64,000 nucleotides of DNA from Bacillota bacterium (GTDB lineage: Bacteria > Bacillota > Sulfobacillia > Sulfobacillales > Sulfobacillaceae), in contig JAPNUO010000006.1 in the NCBI GenBank assembly GCA_026627065.1, forward strand, positions 62,001 to 126,000, in the 5' to 3' direction. Under the pieces are notes generated by a model. That model searched no databases and was not told the DNA's origin. It worked only from the letters and a program-made list of their open reading frames with translations. The translations under genes and the position numbers were made by a program. This document shows, in pieces, positions 51,850-61,352 of this stretch. The stretch's first letter is position 1, and each line of letters begins with the position of its first letter.

Positions 51850-52459
51850 CGGTCGCCTCCTTCAGTCGCTGCCTGATGTCCCGGTTCTTCCGGCTCCGGC
51901 TCCCGTACAGCCGGGCCGAAAATACGGTGATGATCTCCCGCACGTCCTGCACCAGCTCTTCCTCGAAGGTCGCCTCTTCCGAAGCATTGATGATGACCAC
52001 CTCCGTCCCGAAATGCTCACACAAGGAGAAGACCAACTCCGCCCCAAAGCGCAGCAAGCGATCCTTATGAGTGACCACCAGCCGGCCGACCTGGCCGGAA
52101 CAGATCCGGTGAATGAGTTCCCGGAGACCCCTTTTGTGGGAGTTCAGCCCGGACCCCCAGTCGCGAACCACCTCAAACTGCCATCCGTTTGCAGCACAGA
52201 ATGTCTCCCGCAAACCCACTTGCCGTTCCAAATCCGCGTTCTGATCGGGGCTGGAGACCCGGGCATAGGCGAGCGTGATCCGCGCTTTCGGTTCCGGCTC
52301 CTGGCGGGACCATCCGCGAAGACTGGCCAGGTCATAGCGACGGTGCCCGCCCGGTGTCCGCTCCACCCGAATCTTCCCTTCCGCCTCCCAGCGGCGTAAC
52401 GTCTCTGGCGACACTCCCAGTTCTTGGGCTGCCTTTCTGATCGAAACCTTCATATCCAA
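51812..52459 (-). CDS. tnpA: IS607 transposase TnpA (serine recombinase with MerR-type DNA-binding domain)
   Basis: A 215-residue IS607 recombinase. Its N-terminal MerR-like helix-turn-helix is VSIRKAAQELGVSPETLRRWEAEGKI (about residues 4-30), followed by RTPGGHRRYDLASL. The catalytic domain has the serine nucleophile in AYARVSSPDQNADLERQ, and VVTHKDRLLRFG and IINASEE match the resolvase core. The start is ATG at 52459 or at 52453; neither has a strong ribosome binding site. It encodes the transposition step, while TnpB is not needed for it. Confidence 0.9.
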   Translation of the reverse strand: MDMKVSIRKAAQELGVSPETLRRWEAEGKIRVERTPGGHRRYDLASLRGWSRQEPEPKARITLAYARVSSPDQNADLERQVGLRETFCAANGWQFEVVRDWGSGLNSHKRGLRELIHRICSGQVGRLVVTHKDRLLRFGAELVFSLCEHFGTEVVIINASEEATFEEELVQDVREIITVFSARLYGSRSRKNRDIRQRLKEATDAICPENAPGSG

Positions 52460-52546
52460 GTTCTACACAGTGTGAATAAGAATATCTAGGTATACCCAAG
52501 TTATATTTAGCAGTTGCGAGCCCCACCCTTGAGGCGAGGAGGCATC

Positions 52547-53152
52547 ATGTCTAACGTCACTTTGGAAATTCGCGTGGATGGCTTTGACGACTACCCCATT
52601 CGGCTGGATGCGGACGCCGTCAGCGTCCAGGGCCATTACATTGCCACCACCATTGACATTAGCCGCGTCGCCCAGGAGCGGGGCCGCGAGCTCGGCGCCT
52701 ATATCGCGCGCCTGGACGACGCTATCCAGCATTCCAAATTTCGCATCCGGTACTGGCTTCGGGTTCAAGGCGTCGAGCCTCCGGCGTTGTCGGCCGACCT
52801 TTCGCGCATCCATTTTGTCGCCTGCAATTTCGAGTCGACCGACTTTACAGGCTCGACCATCGGCGACGGCATTTCCCTCGAGCGGTGCCTCATCGATCCG
52901 TCCTTGCCGCCCATCACCGTGAATGCCAAGGAACTCTTCCGCTATCCTCCCGCCAAAGCGGCTAAGGAGCTGGGCATCACCAGCCCCAAGGACCATTTCG
53001 TCCTGCGCTGGGGCCTCACGCAGGACGCGCGTCACCTGGGCCAGGCCTTTTTATGGCTGGAAAAACGGTATCCCAACACCCACGATGTCCTTGCCCGCCT
53101 TTTGCGCGGGCTGCCGGCGCGGCCTGCCCGCCGCACGCCTTGGCGCCCTTAG
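52547..53152 (+). CDS. Hypothetical protein, 201 residues
   Basis: I do not recognise this family. The start at 52547 has a GAGGAGG site 5 bases upstream and codon use is like the chromosome, so the gene is real. The first half looks strand-rich (MSNVTLEIRVDGFDDYPIRLDADAVSVQGHYI and SKFRIRYWLRVQGVEPP), with a short pentapeptide-like run FVACNFESTDFTGSTIGDG. The second half is helical (KDHFVLRWGLTQDARHLGQAFLWLEKRYPN), ending in a basic tail. It stands alone on the plus strand, between the IS element and convergent glycosidase genes. Confidence 0.7.
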   Translation: MSNVTLEIRVDGFDDYPIRLDADAVSVQGHYIATTIDISRVAQERGRELGAYIARLDDAIQHSKFRIRYWLRVQGVEPPALSADLSRIHFVACNFESTDFTGSTIGDGISLERCLIDPSLPPITVNAKELFRYPPAKAAKELGITSPKDHFVLRWGLTQDARHLGQAFLWLEKRYPNTHDVLARLLRGLPARPARRTPWRP

Positions 53153-53182
53153 CCGCCGTCGTCGTGCGCCTTCATCAGGCCG

Positions 53183-54973
53183 TCACACAACGCCGCCCCA
53201 CCACCAACCGCCGGCCGCCAACCGCACCGCCGCCACCCGCTGGCCGCGCTCATCCTGAAGCGGCTCCGCCAGCGTCACCTCCAGGGGCGCATCGCTCTGA
53301 TTGACCATCACCACCCGACCTTGGCGAGACCGCGCCGCTAAGAGGCCCGGTTGGCTTGCCTGGTACCGCCGCGGCACCTGCCACTCGTCTAAAATGCGCC
53401 GATACAGGGAGTACAGCAATGCGTCCGGCGCGGTCGAAAGCTCCCAGCCGCCGCCTGCCACCAGGATTTCCCCGCGCCCGACCGGCCAGCGAAACAGAGC
53501 GGGCTCCCCGTCCGCCCAAAAAAGCCAGGGCCTCGCGCCCCGGGATTCCAAATGCACCGCCGGAATCGGATCGTCGGTGTGCCAGGTCCAGGCGGCGCCG
53601 TCCCCGGTCAAGGAGAGCTGGCCCGAGCGAACCTCCCGCTGATTGTACGGGCCGACATTCACGACCCCCAAATCTTGCGCCATGTCGTGAAACCAAAAGG
53701 TGTCGCTGTAGGCGATGTAGAGGCGACCGCCCGCCGCGACCCACCGCCAAAGTGCCTCCTGCATCGGCACGCTAATCCGCGGCGCCACTAAAAACGCGGC
53801 CTCTACCCCTTCCAGGCTAGGGATGTCGAAAGATCCCAGACTGTCCGGGGCAGGCTCGCGGAGAACGCGAGGATTGAAGCCCAGGCTCGCTAGCGCCACG
53901 AGCATGGACTCGGCGACGCGGGTCATCAGCAGGTTCTCGGGACCGCGCCGAAATGGCACGGCGCCAAATTGCAGCGCGGGGACCACGACGGCCAGCGGGT
54001 CCTTTTGGGTCTCGCCCCAGGTCCGCACCCGCTCGGAAAACTCGGCCATGACCTGCCCGTTGGGCTTGACGGCTCCGTCGGTCCGTCTTAAGCCGAACCT
54101 GAGCTCAAAGGGATGATGAGAATAAGGGGGCTCCGCCTTCAGGTCAAAGTCGGTTAAACACCACGCCCAGGCGCGATCCGCTCCTGCTGCCAGCGCTCCC
54201 ACCAATTGGGAGCGGTAAAATTCGGCTTGTCGAAACCCCTCCCCAAAGGCGTCGGTGGTGCCAAACTCTTCGAGCCAGACGGGCTTGCCTTCTCCCGCGA
54301 GCTGGCAGGCGAGATATGCGCCATACGGAATGCGCAAAGAGGCGCGCCCTTCGGGATAGACGTGGGGACCCAGCACATCGAGCTTTGCCGCCACCACATC
54401 CAGGCGAATCCCGTTCTCACCCCCCTGCGCGTTCCACAGGCCATCACCCAGGCTAATGGGGCGATGCCCAGGGTCTGCACTCCGCACCGCATCGACCATC
54501 CGCTGAATCCATCGGGCAAACGTCTCCGGGGTCGTTGGCCCGGCCCACAAGGGCCACTCGTTGGTTAAGATCCAGCCGGTCACCGCGGGCTGCGCTGAAA
54601 GGCGGCGCACCGCGCGGTGGATGAATTGCGCCTCGCGTTCTACCATGTCCGGATCGGTCCACAAATCCCGCCCGTCGCGCCACGGCGGATCCCAATTTTG
54701 GCCGGACATGTGGCCGACAAGCAACGTGGGAAACGTTTCAAAGCCGTAGTGCGCGGCGCGCTGAAGGAAATCCGCGACCCGCGTCCAGACGTCCTCGTTG
54801 TCGTGCCCCGGCTCCGGCTCAAAATCGGGCCAATATAAAAACCAGCGCAACTGGGTGAGCCCTAGTTCTCGTCCCCAGCGAAGTTCCTCATCCACCAACG
54901 TCGGGTCGTAACGGACCCACATCCGGGGCCCGCCCGCTCGACTCCAGTAATTGGCTCCCAATTGGAATGCCAT
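53183..54973 (-). CDS. Glycoside hydrolase, GH5-like barrel with C-terminal beta domains
   Basis: A 596-residue probable glycosidase with no signal peptide, so cytoplasmic. The start at 54973 (MAFQLGANYWSR) follows GGAGGG. The barrel has an acid/base Glu in TGWILTNEWPLWAG (about 145) and a nucleophile Glu in PVWLEEFGTTDAFGEG, the pattern of clan GH-A (GH5 and relatives). The part after residue 330 has a flavodoxin-like beta-galactosidase middle domain feel (AAFLVAPRISVPMQEALWRWVAAGGRLYIAYSD) and a terminal beta domain. The exact substrate, for example mannan or galactan pieces, cannot be set from sequence. It is the last gene of the three-glycosidase run. Confidence 0.75.
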   Translation of the reverse strand: MAFQLGANYWSRAGGPRMWVRYDPTLVDEELRWGRELGLTQLRWFLYWPDFEPEPGHDNEDVWTRVADFLQRAAHYGFETFPTLLVGHMSGQNWDPPWRDGRDLWTDPDMVEREAQFIHRAVRRLSAQPAVTGWILTNEWPLWAGPTTPETFARWIQRMVDAVRSADPGHRPISLGDGLWNAQGGENGIRLDVVAAKLDVLGPHVYPEGRASLRIPYGAYLACQLAGEGKPVWLEEFGTTDAFGEGFRQAEFYRSQLVGALAAGADRAWAWCLTDFDLKAEPPYSHHPFELRFGLRRTDGAVKPNGQVMAEFSERVRTWGETQKDPLAVVVPALQFGAVPFRRGPENLLMTRVAESMLVALASLGFNPRVLREPAPDSLGSFDIPSLEGVEAAFLVAPRISVPMQEALWRWVAAGGRLYIAYSDTFWFHDMAQDLGVVNVGPYNQREVRSGQLSLTGDGAAWTWHTDDPIPAVHLESRGARPWLFWADGEPALFRWPVGRGEILVAGGGWELSTAPDALLYSLYRRILDEWQVPRRYQASQPGLLAARSRQGRVVMVNQSDAPLEVTLAEPLQDERGQRVAAVRLAAGGWWWGGVV

Positions 54974-54995
54974 GCGTTCCCTCCTCATTCCCTCA

Positions 54996-56339
54996 TCACG
55001 AACCCTGGCTGCGGATCAGCGCCTGATACCAGCGTGCGCTGTCCTTCCAAATGCGGCGCTGCGTCGGATAATCGACGTAAATAATGCCAAAGCGCTTGGA
55101 ATAGCCGAACGCCCACTCAAAATTATCCATCAGCGACCACACATAGTAGCCCTTGAGCTGTCCGCCTTCCGAAATAAAGCGATGTGCCGCCGCAAAGTGC
55201 TGTTCGAGAAAGCGCACCCGGTCCGGGTCATGCACGGCGCCATCCTCCGACACCTGATCGGGAAACGCGGCACCGTTTTCGGTGATGTACAGGGGAAGCG
55301 CCGTGTACTCCCGCTGCAGCCGCGTCAGGAGGCGATACAGCGACTCCGGATGAATTTCCCAGCCCATCTCGGTGATCTGGTCTTTCGGCGGCTCCACATG
55401 CCCCACCTGAAGCAACCGCTCTTCCGGCTTGTCGTAGACCACCGACCGCGAGTAGTAATTGACGCCTAGGAAATCCATCGGCGAGCTAATCAGCGACAAG
55501 TCGTCCGGCTCCACGACCGTGTCCATGGCCACCCAAGGCGCGAACAGGCGAACCATGTCCTCCGGGTACTGACCGCGGAAGAGCGGATCCAGGAACCAGC
55601 GGTTCGAAAACCCGTCTGCCCGGCGGGCCGCCTCCTGGTCGCGGGGAGTCGGCGTCGCGGCATCCACCACATTGAGATTGAGCGTAATGCCGATCTCCCC
55701 GGGAAGGTTAGCCGCCCTAAAGGCTCTGACCGCCAAACCGTGCGACAACAGCACGTGGTGACTCGCGCGCACCGCTTCCCGCCAGTCGCGGTGGCCCGGG
55801 GCGTGTTCCCCCAAGCCGTATCCTAAGAACGCGGTGCACCAGGGCTCGTTATGCGTGATCCACCGCGGTACGCGCTGCCCCAAGTGGCGAAACAGGGCAT
55901 CGGCATAGTCGGCAAAGTAGTGCACCGCATCGCGGTTGACCCATCCGCCGCGATCCGCCAGCCACTGCGGCAGATCCCAGTGATAGATGGTGGCAGCGGG
56001 CGTGATTTGGTGCCGGTCCAGCTCGTCCAGCAAGCGACGGTAAAAATCCAGCCCCTTTTGGTTCACCTGCCCTGGCTCTGGAATAATGCGAGGCCAGGCC
56101 ACCGAAAAGCGATACGACTTCACCCCCAGCTCTGCCATCATCTTGACGTCGTCTGCATAGCGGTGGTAATGATCGCACGCGACATCGCCCGTATCCCCCT
56201 GCCAGGTTTTGCCTGGTGTATGCGAAAACGTATCCCAATGCGAGGGAACGCGACCGTCCTCGGCCACGGCGCCTTCGATCTGATACGCGGCAGTCGCCAC
56301 CCCAAAGAGAAAATCAGGGGGGAATTGCAAGGTTTTCAC
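54996..56339 (-). CDS. GH1 beta-glucosidase
   Basis: A 447-residue family 1 glycoside hydrolase releasing glucose or related sugars from short beta-linked oligosaccharides. It starts MKTLQFPPDFLFGVATAAYQIEGA, has the acid/base Glu in WITHNEPWC and the nucleophile in LPLYITENGAAFPD, and ends with GYYVWSLMDNFEWAFGYSKRFGIIYVDY. All are canonical. No signal peptide is seen, so it acts in the cytoplasm on sugars brought in by the adjacent importer. It lies about 95 bases after the GH2 gene. Confidence 0.94.
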   Translation of the reverse strand: MKTLQFPPDFLFGVATAAYQIEGAVAEDGRVPSHWDTFSHTPGKTWQGDTGDVACDHYHRYADDVKMMAELGVKSYRFSVAWPRIIPEPGQVNQKGLDFYRRLLDELDRHQITPAATIYHWDLPQWLADRGGWVNRDAVHYFADYADALFRHLGQRVPRWITHNEPWCTAFLGYGLGEHAPGHRDWREAVRASHHVLLSHGLAVRAFRAANLPGEIGITLNLNVVDAATPTPRDQEAARRADGFSNRWFLDPLFRGQYPEDMVRLFAPWVAMDTVVEPDDLSLISSPMDFLGVNYYSRSVVYDKPEERLLQVGHVEPPKDQITEMGWEIHPESLYRLLTRLQREYTALPLYITENGAAFPDQVSEDGAVHDPDRVRFLEQHFAAAHRFISEGGQLKGYYVWSLMDNFEWAFGYSKRFGIIYVDYPTQRRIWKDSARWYQALIRSQGS

Positions 56340-56434
56340 GAGATCTTCATCCTCCTTGGTATTTGGGGCCCCTCGGTCCCTTGTTTTGTCAACCGGCGCC
56401 CTGGCTGCTTTTGCGTAGTGGCACGCGCGGGAAC

Positions 56435-58270
56435 TCAGCCCGGCGAACCCTCTCCCTGGTCCGCCGCCGTCTTAGCGCGGCGCGTCCACCACTCCCGCAG
56501 CAGATGGGCCGCCAGCTTGGGTTGGCGCTGGCGCGTAAACACGCCTTTGCGATTGCCGACCACGCGCATGATGCCCTGCTTTGTGGCAAAATCCGCAAAG
56601 GCCCAGACATGCTGGCCAATCACAAAGGGCAGACGGTCCAGGACTTGGAGGTAAATCGCCAATAAGTCTCGCTGGTACTCCTCGGTAAACGCGACGGGAG
56701 GATCTTGATGAAACCCCGCGATGGCATCGGCGCCGAACTCCGTCACCAGAATGGGCTTGCCGAACCGCTCGTGCCAAGCGCGCAAATCCTGTTCCAGCTG
56801 CCGCGCAATCACGGCCAGGTCTCCGGTGTCGGTATACCACCCAAAGTACCGATTCACCCCAATCACATCCGCCAGATCCCCGACCACGGTCTCTCTGGGG
56901 GCCGTATCCTCCACGATGGAAACCGGGCGGGTGGGGTCGAGGCGCCGCACTTCGTTCACGACGCGCTCAAAATAGGGGCGGGCGGCCGCTTCATAGGTGG
57001 CCGCTTCGTTGGCCACGTTCCACATCACGACGCAGGGGTGATTTTTGTCCCGCAGAATCAGTTCGCGGAGCTGGGCCACGTGCGTCTCCAGCATCTTGGG
57101 ATTCCCCGCCCGCTCCGGGCTGAAGACTACTTGCCGCTTATCCCAAAAATTGAACCCTACGGCCGGCACCTCGTCGATGACCGCGATCCCCTGCTCGTCG
57201 GCCACATCCATCATCTCGTCGGCATAAGGATAGTGCGAGGTGCGAAACGAATTGGCCCCCACCCAGGCTAAGAGATTAACATCTTTCATGACCCAGACGT
57301 AATCAAAGCCTTTCCCCCGAATATCGGCGTCCTCGTGTTTGCCAAAACCGCGAAAATAAAAAGGCTTCCCATTGATTAAGAATTGGCCGCCCTGGACCGC
57401 CACCGTGCGAATGCCCACCGGCAGCCGATATTCGTCGACGATTCCGCCGTGATCGTCCACCAAGCGCACTTCGAGTGTATACAAATACGGCTCTCCAGGA
57501 AACCAAAAACGGGCCTGAGGAACGCGGATGGTGTTGCGAACGCCCTCGGCGCTTGCCGCCACCTCGCCTTCACGCGTCACCAGGTGGGCCTGAACGGTGG
57601 GGCGGCTGCCGCCCTTGTCATGGCCCGCACCATCCTCCACCTCAATCTCATAGGCCACGACGCCGGTGGTCTCCTCAATCGCGGTATGTACCGTGATATC
57701 TTTGATGTACGTAGGCGGGGTCATGTACAAAATCACCGGACGGTGAATCCCCGCATAGTGATAAAAGTCGTGATAGTATTTTTGTCGTTTGTAGCCCAGC
57801 GGTTCCCCCCGGTCATCGGTGTCAACCACGTCGCCCGGCGGCAAGGTACTCCAATCCAGCACGTTGTTCACCTTTACCGTGAGGCGATTCTCGCGTTCCA
57901 CGGTCGCCGCCTCGGTAATCTCCACGTCGAACGGCAAGAATCCTCCGCGATGCGCGCCGACAAGCTTCCCATTCAGCCATACCGTCGCATGATGCGTCAC
58001 ACTCCCGAACCTGATCCAGAGGCGCCGCCCCAGCCACGCACGCGGAATCCGGAAACTCCGCTCATACCACACGTCGCCGACATGATCGCGCAATTTCGGA
58101 TCTTGCGTCACGTCATTGTAACTGGCCGGGACTGGCATCGGAATGCTGTCCGCCAATGGGGCAGCATACCATTCCTCCGCCAGCCCCGTTCCCTTCCAAT
58201 CCGCTTGAAATCGCCAGAGGCCGTTTAATTCCTTTTGCTCCCGCTGCGACGACTCCCGGGGAAATAACAT
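56435..58270 (-). CDS. uidA: GH2 beta-glucuronidase
   Basis: A 611-residue family 2 enzyme with the sandwich, immunoglobulin and TIM-barrel domains in order. The barrel has YFRGFGKHEDADIRGKG, the acid/base Glu in VMWNVANEAATYE, and the nucleophile Glu in ILVTEFGADAIAGFH. The C-terminal segment GNRKGVFTRQRQPK carries the Asn-x-Lys that recognises the glucuronate carboxylate, which favours beta-glucuronidase over beta-galactosidase. Together with the GH1 and GH5-like enzymes it suggests breakdown of glucuronate-bearing plant oligosaccharides. Confidence 0.88.
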   Translation of the reverse strand: MLFPRESSQREQKELNGLWRFQADWKGTGLAEEWYAAPLADSIPMPVPASYNDVTQDPKLRDHVGDVWYERSFRIPRAWLGRRLWIRFGSVTHHATVWLNGKLVGAHRGGFLPFDVEITEAATVERENRLTVKVNNVLDWSTLPPGDVVDTDDRGEPLGYKRQKYYHDFYHYAGIHRPVILYMTPPTYIKDITVHTAIEETTGVVAYEIEVEDGAGHDKGGSRPTVQAHLVTREGEVAASAEGVRNTIRVPQARFWFPGEPYLYTLEVRLVDDHGGIVDEYRLPVGIRTVAVQGGQFLINGKPFYFRGFGKHEDADIRGKGFDYVWVMKDVNLLAWVGANSFRTSHYPYADEMMDVADEQGIAVIDEVPAVGFNFWDKRQVVFSPERAGNPKMLETHVAQLRELILRDKNHPCVVMWNVANEAATYEAAARPYFERVVNEVRRLDPTRPVSIVEDTAPRETVVGDLADVIGVNRYFGWYTDTGDLAVIARQLEQDLRAWHERFGKPILVTEFGADAIAGFHQDPPVAFTEEYQRDLLAIYLQVLDRLPFVIGQHVWAFADFATKQGIMRVVGNRKGVFTRQRQPKLAAHLLREWWTRRAKTAADQGEGSPG

Positions 58271-58430
58271 GAATGCCGTCCTCCTCAGCGAACTGTTCCA
58301 CCAATCCGAAATGACAATAGGCTCTCGTAGAGCTCTTTACCCATCCCGTCCCGAGCACGCAATCAGGAACACTTGTCCGGTTGCGGGCCGCATGCGCCGG
58401 CCTCGGCTCGGGACGGCTAAGCGCTTTCCA

Positions 58431-59414
58431 CTACGCCTCCAGATGGTGGCATGCCACCCGATGGCCAGACCCCACATCCTCTGCCGCCGGCATGGTCTCA
58501 TGACAGATTTCCGTGGCCAAAGGGCAACGGGGTGCAAATGGGCAGCCCTGCCGCGACTCGCTGAGGTTGGGGGGAATGTTGGCCGTTTCCGGAAGCGCGC
58601 CCTGGTGAGAGCTGCCTGGCGTCGCGGCCAGCAGCAGCCGGGTATACGGGTGACGGGGATGGGCCACCAGCTCGCGGGCCGGCGCCGTTTCCATGACTTT
58701 TCCGGCATAAAGCACCATGATGCGATCGCCAAAGTAGCGAGCCGACGCCAAGTCGTGGGTAATGTATAGAAACGACAAGCCCAGTTCGCGCTTCAACTCG
58801 TTCAACAACTTCAGGATGCCCGCCCGAATGGAGACGTCCAACATGGAGATGGGCTCGTCGGCCACCAAAAACCGCGGTTCGACCGCGAGCGTGCGCGCAA
58901 TCGCCAACCGCTGCCGCTGCCCTCCGGACAGCTCGTGCGGATACTTTCGCCGCGTCTCGGCGACCGGCGTCAACCCGACGCGCGTCAGCAAATCGTCCAC
59001 CACCGCGCTCACTTCGGCCGGGCGGCCGCCGCGATGCTTGCGCACAGGAAACAGCAAGTGATCTTCGGCCGTTTTCACCGGATTTAGCGACGCAAACGGA
59101 TCTTGAAAAATCATTTGCGCGACCCGCCGGTACTCCGCCAGCTGCCGCCCCCGGATGTGGGTAATGTCCCGGCCATCCACCACCATGCGGCCCGCCGACG
59201 GCTCTAAGATGCGCAGCAGCAAGCGGCCAATGGTGGTTTTGCCGCTGCCGGACTCGCCCACCAACGCCAGCACTTCACCGCGGTCAATGGTAAACGAGAC
59301 GTCGTCGACCGGACGAATCCACTGCCCGCCGCGCAGGCGAAAGCGCATGGCCAGGTGTTCGACTTGAACCAGCGGGGCCCCACTGCTCTCCTGAGCTAAG
59401 TGATTAAGAGACAT
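58431..59414 (-). CDS. ABC transporter ATP-binding protein (OppF/DppF type)
   Basis: A 327-residue ATPase of an Opp/Dpp-class importer. The start at 59414 (MSLNHLAQESS) has a GAGGGG site; the longer frame to 59465 overlaps the previous gene further. Walker A is LALVGESGSGKTTIGRLLL, the signature is ELSGGQRQRLAIARTL, and Walker B is FLVADEPISMLDVS. The C-terminal oligopeptide-transporter tail has CPFAPRCPLA. It overlaps the end of its partner ATPase by 11 bases. Confidence 0.93.
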   Translation of the reverse strand: MSLNHLAQESSGAPLVQVEHLAMRFRLRGGQWIRPVDDVSFTIDRGEVLALVGESGSGKTTIGRLLLRILEPSAGRMVVDGRDITHIRGRQLAEYRRVAQMIFQDPFASLNPVKTAEDHLLFPVRKHRGGRPAEVSAVVDDLLTRVGLTPVAETRRKYPHELSGGQRQRLAIARTLAVEPRFLVADEPISMLDVSIRAGILKLLNELKRELGLSFLYITHDLASARYFGDRIMVLYAGKVMETAPARELVAHPRHPYTRLLLAATPGSSHQGALPETANIPPNLSESRQGCPFAPRCPLATEICHETMPAAEDVGSGHRVACHHLEA

Positions 59415-60408
59415 GCGCAAATTCCCCTCGCTTTTCGGGATCAAAAATATGGCAAGCGATGGCACGCCCGCCTACCTGCCGAAGCGTCGGCACTTCCCGC
59501 TCGCACACCGCGCTGGCGCTGGGACATCGGGGATGATAGGCGCAGCCCGTGGGAAGCTCCACCAAATTCGGGGGGTTCCCGGGAATCCCCTCAATTTCGA
59601 CATCTTCCGCGCTCAAATGAGGAATAGCCCGCATGAGTCCTAGCGTGTAGGGGTGATGCAGAGGATCGGCCAGGGTGAGCCCTTGGCTATCCGCCACTTC
59701 CACTAACCGCCCGGCATACATAATCGCCACGCGCGAGGCCAGCTCGGAGACCAGCGAAAAGTCGTGGCTGATGAAAAGAATGGCAAAGCGGCGTTCCTTT
59801 TGCAGCTCCTTGATTTGATCCAGGATCGAGCGCTGCACCACCACGTCCAGGGCGGTGGTCGGTTCGTCCATGATGACCAGGCTCGGTTCCAACGCGAGAG
59901 CGATGGCGATGACGATGCGCTGCTTCATGCCCCCCGAAAGCTCGTGGGGATAGCTGCGTGCATGGCGCCGGTCAATGCGCACCATGTCCAACAACTCGAG
60001 CGATCGTTGGTGAGCCTCCCGCACTGACATTTCCGGGCGGTGCGAGCGAAAGACGTCAATCATCTGCTGCTCCACGGTCATGACGGGATTGAGCACCGTC
60101 ATGGCGCTTTGGAACACCATCGACATGACATTCCAGCGAAAGCGGCGCAGTTCCTGCGGGGACAGCGCGTATACGTCCTGGCCCTTGACCAGAATCTGGC
60201 CGGAAGTCAAGCGCGCTGCGCCCCGCAGCAGGCGCATCACGGCATTGGCGAGCGTCGACTTACCGCTTCCCGATTCCCCCACTAGACCCACGATACTGTT
60301 TTCATCGAGCGTCAAATTGACGTGCGACACCGCCTGCACCGGTCCCACGGCGGTCTCGTACGCAATCGACACGTCGCGAATTTCTAGCACCGGTTGTTGA
60401 TTACTCAT
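59404..60408 (-). CDS. ABC transporter ATP-binding protein (OppD/DppD type)
   Basis: A 334-residue ATPase, the second nucleotide-binding subunit of the importer. Walker A is LVGESGSGKSTLANAVMRLL, the signature is ELSGGMKQRIVIAIAL and Walker B is LVIMDEPTTALDVVVQ. The C-terminal tail has CAYHPRCPSASAVC, as in the peptide and oligosaccharide importers of this class. It overlaps the permease gene by eight bases. Confidence 0.93.
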   Translation of the reverse strand: MSNQQPVLEIRDVSIAYETAVGPVQAVSHVNLTLDENSIVGLVGESGSGKSTLANAVMRLLRGAARLTSGQILVKGQDVYALSPQELRRFRWNVMSMVFQSAMTVLNPVMTVEQQMIDVFRSHRPEMSVREAHQRSLELLDMVRIDRRHARSYPHELSGGMKQRIVIAIALALEPSLVIMDEPTTALDVVVQRSILDQIKELQKERRFAILFISHDFSLVSELASRVAIMYAGRLVEVADSQGLTLADPLHHPYTLGLMRAIPHLSAEDVEIEGIPGNPPNLVELPTGCAYHPRCPSASAVCEREVPTLRQVGGRAIACHIFDPEKRGEFAHVS

Positions 60409-61351
60409 GCCATGCCCTCCTGGTTCTGCGGGTAATGTCTCTCAAGCGAGGATTGGTCAGCTGGTCGACCCCATAATTCATCAACACCAGACTTAAGCCG
60501 ACGAGGGCAATGCCCAGGCCGGGCGGAATAAACCACCACCATCCACCGGTGAGAATCGCGTCCCCTTGCGAGGCCCAATACAGCATCGTGCCCCAGGACA
60601 CGGCATTGACATTTTCCAGTCCGAGGAAGGCCAGGCCGGATTCCGCCAAAATGGCCGCCAAGCACGCGTACATAATGTTCGACGCAATGATCGAGGTCAT
60701 GTTGGGCATAATTTCGGTCACCATGACGCGAAGATCAGAGGCTCCGGACAACTTGGCCGCGGTCACAAAGTCCCGCTGTGCCAATGTCATCGTCTGGGCG
60801 CGAAACACCCGCGCCCCCCAGGCCCATCCGGTCAAGCCGATAATCAACCCGTTGAACAAAGGAGAGGTTTGGTGCATGTAAGCTTCGATCAGGATCAACA
60901 GCGCAAGCCCCGGAAGCACGAGAAAAATGTTACTCAAAAAATTCAAGACGGTATCTACCCAGCCGCCGCGGTAGCCAGCCGTCACGCCTACCAAAAGGCT
61001 AATGGCGGTCGCCAACAATCCTGCCCCAATGCCCACCGTTAAGGTGGTTCTGGCGCCGTATACAAATTGGGAGAACACATCCTGCCCCTGCGCGGTGGTG
61101 CCGAAGAGGTGCGCCGCACTGGGACCTAAATTGGGTGCAAACGCCGTAGACGTCGGGCTATAGGGAGCAATCACCGGTGCCAGGATCGCGATCAGCACAA
61201 AAAATACAAAAATCCCCACCCCGACGGCCGATTTGCGATTGGATACCAAAGCCCGCCCCAACCGCGCAAGTCCTGTTTCGCGCCCGCGCTTAGGCGATGT
61301 CGTCAGGACAGGGGCACTGGCCACAGGTTCTACCGTCGATTGCTGCGCCAT
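60401..61351 (-). CDS. ABC transporter permease (DppC type)
   Basis: A 316-residue inner-membrane permease of the DppC class with a basic cytoplasmic N-terminus, then a membrane segment (about 40-62) and five further segments. The ATPase-contact loop contains the EAA-like motif in FVTAAKLSGASDLRVMVTEIMPNM. It lies one base after the other permease gene. Confidence 0.92.
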   Translation of the reverse strand: MAQQSTVEPVASAPVLTTSPKRGRETGLARLGRALVSNRKSAVGVGIFVFFVLIAILAPVIAPYSPTSTAFAPNLGPSAAHLFGTTAQGQDVFSQFVYGARTTLTVGIGAGLLATAISLLVGVTAGYRGGWVDTVLNFLSNIFLVLPGLALLILIEAYMHQTSPLFNGLIIGLTGWAWGARVFRAQTMTLAQRDFVTAAKLSGASDLRVMVTEIMPNMTSIIASNIMYACLAAILAESGLAFLGLENVNAVSWGTMLYWASQGDAILTGGWWWFIPPGLGIALVGLSLVLMNYGVDQLTNPRLRDITRRTRRAWHE

Positions 61352-61352
61352 G

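Larger units (their letters stand above)
50250..52510 (-). mobile_element. IS607-family insertion sequence (tnpA + tnpB)
   Basis: The element is defined by a serine recombinase tnpA overlapping tnpB by 38 bases, the IS607 pattern. IS607 elements lack terminal inverted repeats, so the ends are approximate: the right end lies between tnpA and the gene at 52547, the left end beyond the tnpB stop. The 200 bases after tnpB (about 50250-50457) include a GGGAC/GTCCC hairpin at 50442-50457 and are where the omega (reRNA) guide RNA and its transposon-end scaffold should lie. Both genes are full length, so the element may be active. Confidence 0.75.
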
